Shown: piece after piece, positions 6,451-9,428 of the stretch
How positions within the stretch are numbered: position 1 is the stretch's first letter
Layout: each line of letters starts with the position of its first letter
From: Planctomycetota bacterium
GTDB lineage: Bacteria > Planctomycetota > Phycisphaerae > Sedimentisphaerales > Anaerobacaceae
Assembly: GCA_023139715.1 (NCBI GenBank)
Contig: JAGLNB010000123.1
Location: forward strand, 1-9,428
Length of the DNA: 9,428 nt
Reading direction: 5' to 3'
Translations under genes and position numbers: made by a program
Notes under the pieces: generated by a model
Told to the model about the DNA's origin: nothing
Databases searched by the model: none
The model's input: the letters and a program-made list of their open reading frames with translations, nothing else

Positions 6451-6455
6451 CCTCC
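6451..6455 (-). promoter_or_regulatory. Ribosome binding site deciding the Hc1 start
   Basis: GGAGG on the minus strand, 8 bases before the ATG at 6442. It lies downstream of the alternative ATG at 6457, so the outer ATG is unlikely to be used. Confidence 0.8.
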
Positions 6456-6460
6456 ATATT

Positions 6461-6480
6461 CGTGATTACACGTGATTACA
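6461..6480 (-). repeat. Perfect tandem decamer in the Hc1 leader
   Basis: CGTGATTACA occurs twice in succession (6461-6470 and 6471-6480). The junction creates the palindrome CACGTG on the other strand. It lies between the predicted transcription start (about 6483) and the ribosome binding site, a position where a bound repressor or a leader structure could control Hc1. Confidence 0.7.
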
Positions 6481-6489
6481 ATTAACTGG

Positions 6490-6518
6490 AATTTAACAGC
6501 ATCCAAGCCGTTTGTCAA
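6490..6518 (-). promoter_or_regulatory. Predicted promoter of the Hc1 gene
   Basis: On the minus strand a perfect TTGACA (6518-6513) and TAAATT (6495-6490, 4 of 6) are 17 bases apart. The leader to the ATG would be about 40 bases. Confidence 0.6.
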
Positions 6519-6616
6519 AGAAAAATGGCTTTTTCTATCAAAAAAAACGGCATCATTTTATTCGCTGATTTTCGGCTTTTTTTTCGTTTTACACAAAAGA
6601 TGTCCCTGAAAAACTA

Positions 6617-6705
6617 TAGATTGCTTCGTCGCTTTGCTTCTCGCAATGACATAATGTGCGTTTTTACGTCATTGCGAGGCCTTGTTGTTAGGCCGCGGCA
6701 ATCTA
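6617..6705. repeat. Head-to-head pair of CATTGCGAG-family half-units (89-base palindrome)
   Basis: TAGATTGC (6617-6624) and GCAATCTA (6698-6705) form the outer inverted arms. CTCGCAATGAC (6640-6650) and GTCATTGCGAG (6668-6678) form the inner arms around a 17-base centre. The two half-units differ internally: the left has TTCGTCGC after AGATTGC; the right, read on the other strand, has CCGCGGCCTAAC, like the right repeat of the GIY-YIG unit (CCGCGACCTAAC). It lies between the flavodoxin 3' end and the Hc1 promoter and could fold in RNA from either side. Confidence 0.85.
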
Positions 6706-6745
6706 CCATATAAAAAGCATGGTTTTCCAGATGGCTCGGAAAGAT

Positions 6746-7219
6746 TTAACATATTTTTTTCGTTAATTCGGTAATTCTCTGGCCGCGACGCTGGCACTGC
6801 TGACGAACTCTATCATCCGGCTCGCCAATTGAAACAGGGCCATAATGGTCGCCCTGCGGGTCGCCACAAACAACCAGGCCGCATATCAGCATTGCCTCTA
6901 TTATGCCCATAATCGTGGTTTCGTTGCCGCCGCCTATGTTAGCCGCACTACTGAAAGCCGCTCCGACCTTGCCGTCGAGCTTGCCGTGACTGCCTACCAA
7001 ATCATCGAACATTTGTTTCAGCGGTGCTGCCATCCCGCCGTAATAAGTGGGCGAGCCGACAACGATTGCATCGTAGCCGAATAAATCGGTCGGCTTAATT
7101 TGGTCAACAGATTTGCAATCAGTTTTCAAGCCGAAATTTCCCATCGATTCAGCGATAATTTCCGCCATTTTTTTCGTATTGCCGCTTCTCGAATAATAAA
7201 CCACTATCCCCTTTGCCAT
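6746..7219 (-). CDS. Flavodoxin-family protein (FMN-binding)
   Basis: A 157-residue flavodoxin fold. The phosphate-binding loop SRSGNT is at 10-15 after the first beta strand (GIVVYY). SPTYYGG (56-62) and the SSAANIGGGNETT loop (90-102) are the expected FMN ring-contact loops. The ending DDRVRQQCQRRGQRITELTK is the usual C-terminal helix. It resembles the flavodoxin/WrbA-like NAD(P)H:quinone oxidoreductase group more than classical electron-transfer flavodoxins, but the role cannot be told apart here. AAAGGA at 7234-7229, 9 bases upstream, supports the start. It stands alone: the GIY-YIG unit is 71 bases upstream and the 89-base palindrome is downstream. Confidence 0.87.
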   Translation of the reverse strand: MAKGIVVYYSRSGNTKKMAEIIAESMGNFGLKTDCKSVDQIKPTDLFGYDAIVVGSPTYYGGMAAPLKQMFDDLVGSHGKLDGKVGAAFSSAANIGGGNETTIMGIIEAMLICGLVVCGDPQGDHYGPVSIGEPDDRVRQQCQRRGQRITELTKKIC

Positions 7220-7290
7220 TTTATTTAATCCTTTCCATTTTGTCCACGAATTACGTAATATTTACAACAATGACAAACGACTGCAGCCAA

Positions 7291-7320
7291 GTCATTGCGA
7301 GCGCAGCGAAGCAATCTCAT
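7291..7320. repeat. Left CATTGCGAG half-unit of the GIY-YIG unit
   Basis: GTCATTGCGAG, then CGCAGCGAA, then GCAATCTCAT. The 17 bases CGCAGCGAAGCAATCTC are identical to 8544-8560. The TCA at 7317-7319 is the nuclease stop codon on the minus strand. Confidence 0.9.
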
Positions 7321-7607
7321 AGCTGCTCATATAAGTCATGCCATTCTTTGTTAATGCCGTTTATTAACTCTTCCTTTTTCTTTCTTGATCCGGCTTTGAT
7401 TTGTTTTTCTCTTCTAATAGCACTGACACTATCTCCAAAAGTTTCGCAGTAAACAAGTTTGACAATGTTATACTTTTTTGTAAAACCATCTACAAGTTTC
7501 TGCTTATGTTCACAAACCCGCCTTTTAATATTGTTTGTTACTCCTGTGTACAAAACAGTATTTGCTTTGTTGGTCATCATGTAAACATAAAATTGCCTTG
7601 TCCCCAT
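7317..7607 (-). CDS. Small GIY-YIG nuclease
   Basis: A 96-residue single-domain GIY-YIG protein of the bacterial UPF0213/YhbQ-like group. Family hallmarks are present: YVY at 7-9 (the GIY position), YTG at 20-22 (YIG), the TNNIKRRVCEHK segment with Arg29/Arg30 and His34, KKYN at 44-47, and AIRREKQIK (63-71) with Glu67 as the expected metal-binding residue, then SRKKKEELI. The catalytic set appears intact. The length is normal. The ATG at 7607 is preceded only by a weak purine stretch (GCAGAG). The stop codon lies in the left repeat and the start is 23 bases from the right repeat, so the gene fills the unit. Known relatives act on branched or nicked DNA; the substrate here is unknown. Confidence 0.88.
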   Translation of the reverse strand: MGTRQFYVYMMTNKANTVLYTGVTNNIKRRVCEHKQKLVDGFTKKYNIVKLVYCETFGDSVSAIRREKQIKAGSRKKKEELINGINKEWHDLYEQL

Positions 7608-7630
7608 CGATTTACTCTGCCATATAAAAA

Positions 7631-7665
7631 ATGAGATTGCCGCGACCTAACGGTCTCGCAATGAC
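7631..7665. repeat. Right CATTGCGAG half-unit of the GIY-YIG unit
   Basis: ATGAGATTGC, then CGCGACCTAACGGT, then CTCGCAATGAC. The CGCGACCTAAC core resembles that of the right half at 6668-6705. The lipoprotein gene's stop codon (7649-7647) and its last five residues (SLRDR) lie in this repeat. Confidence 0.9.
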
Positions 7666-8651
7666 GAATCAATCTTTCTTTCTATCGGAATTAATTCCTG
7701 GCCAAAACCCTTTGGAATTTCAACATTGAAAATTTTGCTATCGATTTTTTTATTAGCCCTCGCAGCGAGCAGTTTTATTTCGTAAATGTCATCTTCGGTA
7801 GAAATCGCTATAATTTCGACCGGCAGATTCAATTTATTATCAATTGTAAAATCGAACGATTTATAATCATCTTTATAAATCGAATCGGGTTTCACTTTCA
7901 AATGCAAACAGGTAAAATCGCCCTGCTGCTTATCATTTTCGATTAGTTTTATTTCAAATTCTTTTTTCAGGTCTTGCTTTTGACTAAAACCGATTATCGG
8001 AAAATTTCGGCTAACCAATTCGAAGGCATCGCTCGGCTGATTAGGTTCTGCCTGCTGATATTTTTTTACCTCTTTGATTTGGTAATCAATATGCGTTAGC
8101 CAAATACCGTCAAAAATATATTGCTCGACATATTTTTGTTTATCTTCATCGTCCTGCTGCAATGTATTAAAATTTATTCTAAGAGCCGATTGGTTTTTTT
8201 TATCGATGTTTTTTTTATAATACAAAACGCCCTCTCGCAGCGTTTGCGAATCGAGCAGCGGCTGGCTGAACAGATATTCTATATTGCATTGATAGCTTTT
8301 TAGATTTCCAGCTGAATGATTTAATTTTTCCAGAACTGCATCGACTGATAACTTTAATTCTGCTTTTTCTTCTTTGGTTTCCGCAACAGCCAAACTCTCT
8401 GCGCATCCACCAGCTGAAAAAATGCCAATCATCACTAAACCAACAACCGTAAACTTAATGCAACCTCTAAAAATACGTTCTGTCATTGCGAGCAAAGTCT
8501 TGAGGGCTTCGACTGAGCTCAGCCGAATGTCCTTGTCGAAAGGCGCAGCGAAGCAATCTCGCCCTTGAAGCAATAACAGAGATTGCTTTGTCGTTTCACT
8601 CCTCGCAATGACATTTTTAGAGATACCCTTAATTATTATCTTTTTATTCAT
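7647..8651 (-). CDS. LolA-like lipoprotein with repeat-derived ends
   Basis: A 334-residue frame. From about residue 67 it has a hydrophobic stretch (FTVVGLVMIGIFSAGG) and Cys83 in a weak lipobox (AGGC), so an exported lipoprotein is likely. The body (about 98-325) resembles LolA/lipoprotein-sorting proteins: an amphipathic start (VDAVLEKLNHSAGNLKSY), EGVLYYKK, ALRINF and YIFDGIWLTHIDYQIKEVKK. Residues 13-56 are encoded by a CATTGCGAG repeat and the last five by another. The first ATG (8651) overlaps the HAD stop as ATGA, which argues it was the original start. The ATG at 8486, inside the repeat, would give a 279-residue protein with a normal-length signal peptide. Which start is used is undecided. 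The cargo is unknown. Confidence 0.7.
   Translation of the reverse strand: MNKKIIIKGISKNVIARSETTKQSLLLLQGRDCFAAPFDKDIRLSSVEALKTLLAMTERIFRGCIKFTVVGLVMIGIFSAGGCAESLAVAETKEEKAELKLSVDAVLEKLNHSAGNLKSYQCNIEYLFSQPLLDSQTLREGVLYYKKNIDKKNQSALRINFNTLQQDDEDKQKYVEQYIFDGIWLTHIDYQIKEVKKYQQAEPNQPSDAFELVSRNFPIIGFSQKQDLKKEFEIKLIENDKQQGDFTCLHLKVKPDSIYKDDYKSFDFTIDNKLNLPVEIIAISTEDDIYEIKLLAARANKKIDSKIFNVEIPKGFGQELIPIERKIDSSLRDR
8482..8612. repeat. CATTGCGAG element without a gene, inserted in the lipoprotein N-terminus
   Basis: GTCATTGCGAG (8482-8492) and CTCGCAATGAC (8602-8612) are exact inverted ends. GCAATCTC (8553-8560) and GAGATTGC (8579-8586) are the inner inverted arms around 18 bases. This is the same order as in the GIY-YIG unit but with no gene between the halves. 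The left half also carries a 51-base insertion (8493-8543). Confidence 0.88.
8493..8543. repeat. 51-base insertion nested in the CATTGCGAG element
   Basis: Removing 8493-8543 leaves GTCATTGCGAG joined to CGCAGCGAAGCAATCTC, identical to 28 bases of the left half at 7291-7318. The insert contains its own inverted words, TTCGAC (8508-8513) and GTCGAA (8535-8540), plus GAGCTC. Its length is 17 codons, so the reading frame is kept. Confidence 0.75.
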
Positions 8652-9250
8652 TTTATTTTTTCTGGACGCTGTCCATTAACAATTTCGAGTATCTCGTCGA
8701 TTCTTTCAATAACAAAATCCGCATGCTCGGTGAAATTTTCTGCCTCTTTCGTATTGGCCAGCAAAACTGAAATCGCACCAGCTGCCCTTCCACAAAGCAA
8801 ATCAAAAAGATAATCGCCTACCATGAGCGTTTCAGCCGGCTTTACGCCAAACTGCTCACATAAATTCAATACGCCAAAGCCGTCCGGCTTCGGCGGGCCA
8901 TCGTCTCGGCCAACAACAGCATCAAAATCAAGGTTATGCTTTTCGGCAATTGCAAAAACATTCTCTCGTTTATTACGAGTTAAAATCCCAATGTGAATGC
9001 CGGTTTTGCGAAGAGTTGATAGCGTTTCGGCTGCGCCAACATTCAATTTGGATTCGACTACAGCTTGGCTTTCGTGAAAATTAAGTATATCTTCAGCTCG
9101 CTTTCGCTCGGCTGGCGGCATATTCTCTATCTCTTCGAGAATCGTTGTGGAATCTTCAGCCAGGCCAAGCTCAAAACGAATGTCGCCAAAATTAAAAAAC
9201 GGCTGAGTTATCGTGCCATCCAAATCAAATATAACTGCTTTAATCGACAT
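8648..9250 (-). CDS. HAD-family phosphatase, phosphoglycolate phosphatase-like
   Basis: A 200-residue haloacid dehalogenase-superfamily hydrolase, cytoplasmic. Motif I is FDLDGT (8-13) with nucleophile Asp9 and acid/base Asp11. Motif II is Thr91 in ILTRN (89-93). Motif III is Lys121 in PPKPDGFG (119-126). Motif IV is MVGDYLFD (143-150) with Asp146 and Asp150. Residues about 15-75 form a small helical C1-type cap. The pattern fits Gph/phosphoglycolate phosphatase or pyrophosphatase PpaX-like enzymes, but substrate cannot be read from sequence. The C-terminal TGA overlaps the lipoprotein ATG (ATGA), implying co-translation. It lies 52 bases after a LysR-type gene. The ribosome binding site of this gene is weak. 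Confidence 0.88.
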   Translation of the reverse strand: MSIKAVIFDLDGTITQPFFNFGDIRFELGLAEDSTTILEEIENMPPAERKRAEDILNFHESQAVVESKLNVGAAETLSTLRKTGIHIGILTRNKRENVFAIAEKHNLDFDAVVGRDDGPPKPDGFGVLNLCEQFGVKPAETLMVGDYLFDLLCGRAAGAISVLLANTKEAENFTEHADFVIERIDEILEIVNGQRPEKIK

Positions 9251-9269
9251 AATAAATTATCATTCCACG

Positions 9270-9296
9270 TAAAACTAAATACTAAAAACTAAACTC
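9270..9296. repeat. Short TAAAACT-like tandem tract
   Basis: Repeated ACTAAA words (TAAAACTAAATACTAAAAAC and on) between the LysR-type stop and the HAD start. It resembles the AT-rich tract at 4157-4275 in composition and word type. Confidence 0.45.
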
Positions 9297-9302
9297 TATA
9301 CA

Positions 9303-9428
9303 CTAATCTTCCTGTTCGTTATTTTTGCGAAGTAAATCTATAAAGTATCGAGCAGACGGGCTTAAAATTTTGTCCCTGCGAACAATAACACCAGTCGGCC
9401 GAACAAAATTCTCATTAGAAAAATTAAC
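9303..9428 (-). CDS. LysR-family transcriptional regulator, C-terminus only
   Basis: Only the last 41 residues are in the window; the rest lies beyond base 9428. The end RPTGVIVRRDKILSPSARYF then IDLLRKN, followed by an acidic tail and TAG, matches the usual C-terminus of the LysR effector-binding domain (x-R-x-LSPAAxxFIDxLR). No DNA-binding part is visible, so the family call rests on this motif alone. It is in the same direction as the HAD gene, which starts 52 bases after its stop. Confidence 0.65.
   Translation of the reverse strand, partial: VNFSNENFVRPTGVIVRRDKILSPSARYFIDLLRKNNEQED

Larger units (their letters stand above)
7291..7665 (-). mobile_element. 375-base unit: GIY-YIG gene between inverted CATTGCGAG repeats
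   Basis: The left end is GTCATTGCGAG...GCAATCTCAT (7291-7320) and the right end ATGAGATTGC...CTCGCAATGAC (7631-7665). Their outer 11 and inner 10 bases are exact inverted repeats; only the 9 and 14 bases between differ. Each end alone can form a small hairpin (ATTGC/GCAAT). Between them is only the 96-residue nuclease gene. No target-site duplication is evident: GCCAA flanks the left end and GAATC the right. It sits against the 3' end of the lipoprotein gene, which reads into the right repeat. I infer a mobile or formerly mobile unit; transposition is not demonstrated. Confidence 0.55.

Noticed and set aside
6443..6457. A 62-residue Hc1 protein from an ATG at 6457
   Set aside because: The GGAGG site lies downstream of that ATG and 8 bases before the inner one at 6442.
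6845..7084. Plus-strand open frame opposite the flavodoxin gene
   Set aside because: It is the antisense shadow of a gene with clear FMN-binding motifs.
6617..8612. The CATTGCGAG repeats as a CRISPR array
   Set aside because: Copies are few, in both orientations, irregularly spaced and separated by genes; no spacer pattern and no cas gene.

Overview
The window is about 9.4 kb of AT-rich bacterial chromosome from a diderm. I place it tentatively in the Planctomycetota (Phycisphaerae-like). The reasons are a MurJ-type flippase with extra residues before its conserved YYAQR segment, a chlamydial/planctomycetal-type Hc1 histone-like protein, a long secreted TPR/HEAT protein, a LolA-like lipoprotein and many short palindromic repeats. 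The lineage is inference; no rRNA is present.

Layout. The plus strand (3-4353) carries the 3' part of murJ, a promoter, a secreted 803-residue TPR/HEAT-like protein, a 57-residue 2[4Fe-4S] ferredoxin, an AT-rich repeat tract and tRNA-Glu(UUC) with its terminator. From 4397 to 4819 there is no convincing gene; it holds a degraded copy of the tRNA 3' end interrupted by a hairpin, plus two dispersed palindromic repeats. From 4820 to the end all genes are on the minus strand: a HigBA-like toxin-antitoxin pair with a good promoter, a small out-of-frame reading frame, a FabZ-like dehydratase, an Hc1 histone-like protein with its own promoter, a flavodoxin, a GIY-YIG nuclease, a LolA-like lipoprotein, a HAD phosphatase and the C-terminus of a LysR-type regulator.

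The most interesting part is 6617-8612. A repeat family with the ends GTCATTGCGAG and GCAATCT occurs here as six half-units at three loci. At one locus two half-units face each other around a lone GIY-YIG nuclease gene, making a 375-bp unit whose left repeat supplies the gene's stop codon. A second locus is the same arrangement without a gene; it sits inside the start of the lipoprotein gene and itself carries a 51-bp nested insertion. The third is an inside-out palindrome. This pattern suggests a minimal mobile unit in which a GIY-YIG nuclease, rather than a RAYT-type transposase, may spread REP-like palindromes. That is a hypothesis from structure only.

Working together: MurJ (lipid II export), the secreted TPR/HEAT protein and the LolA-like lipoprotein concern the envelope, and FabZ makes acyl chains. 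Ferredoxin and flavodoxin are small redox carriers. HAD and lipoprotein genes overlap by 4 bases and are probably co-translated. Several starts were moved inward from the longest reading frame because a ribosome binding site or promoter decides them (higB-like, higA-like, Hc1).
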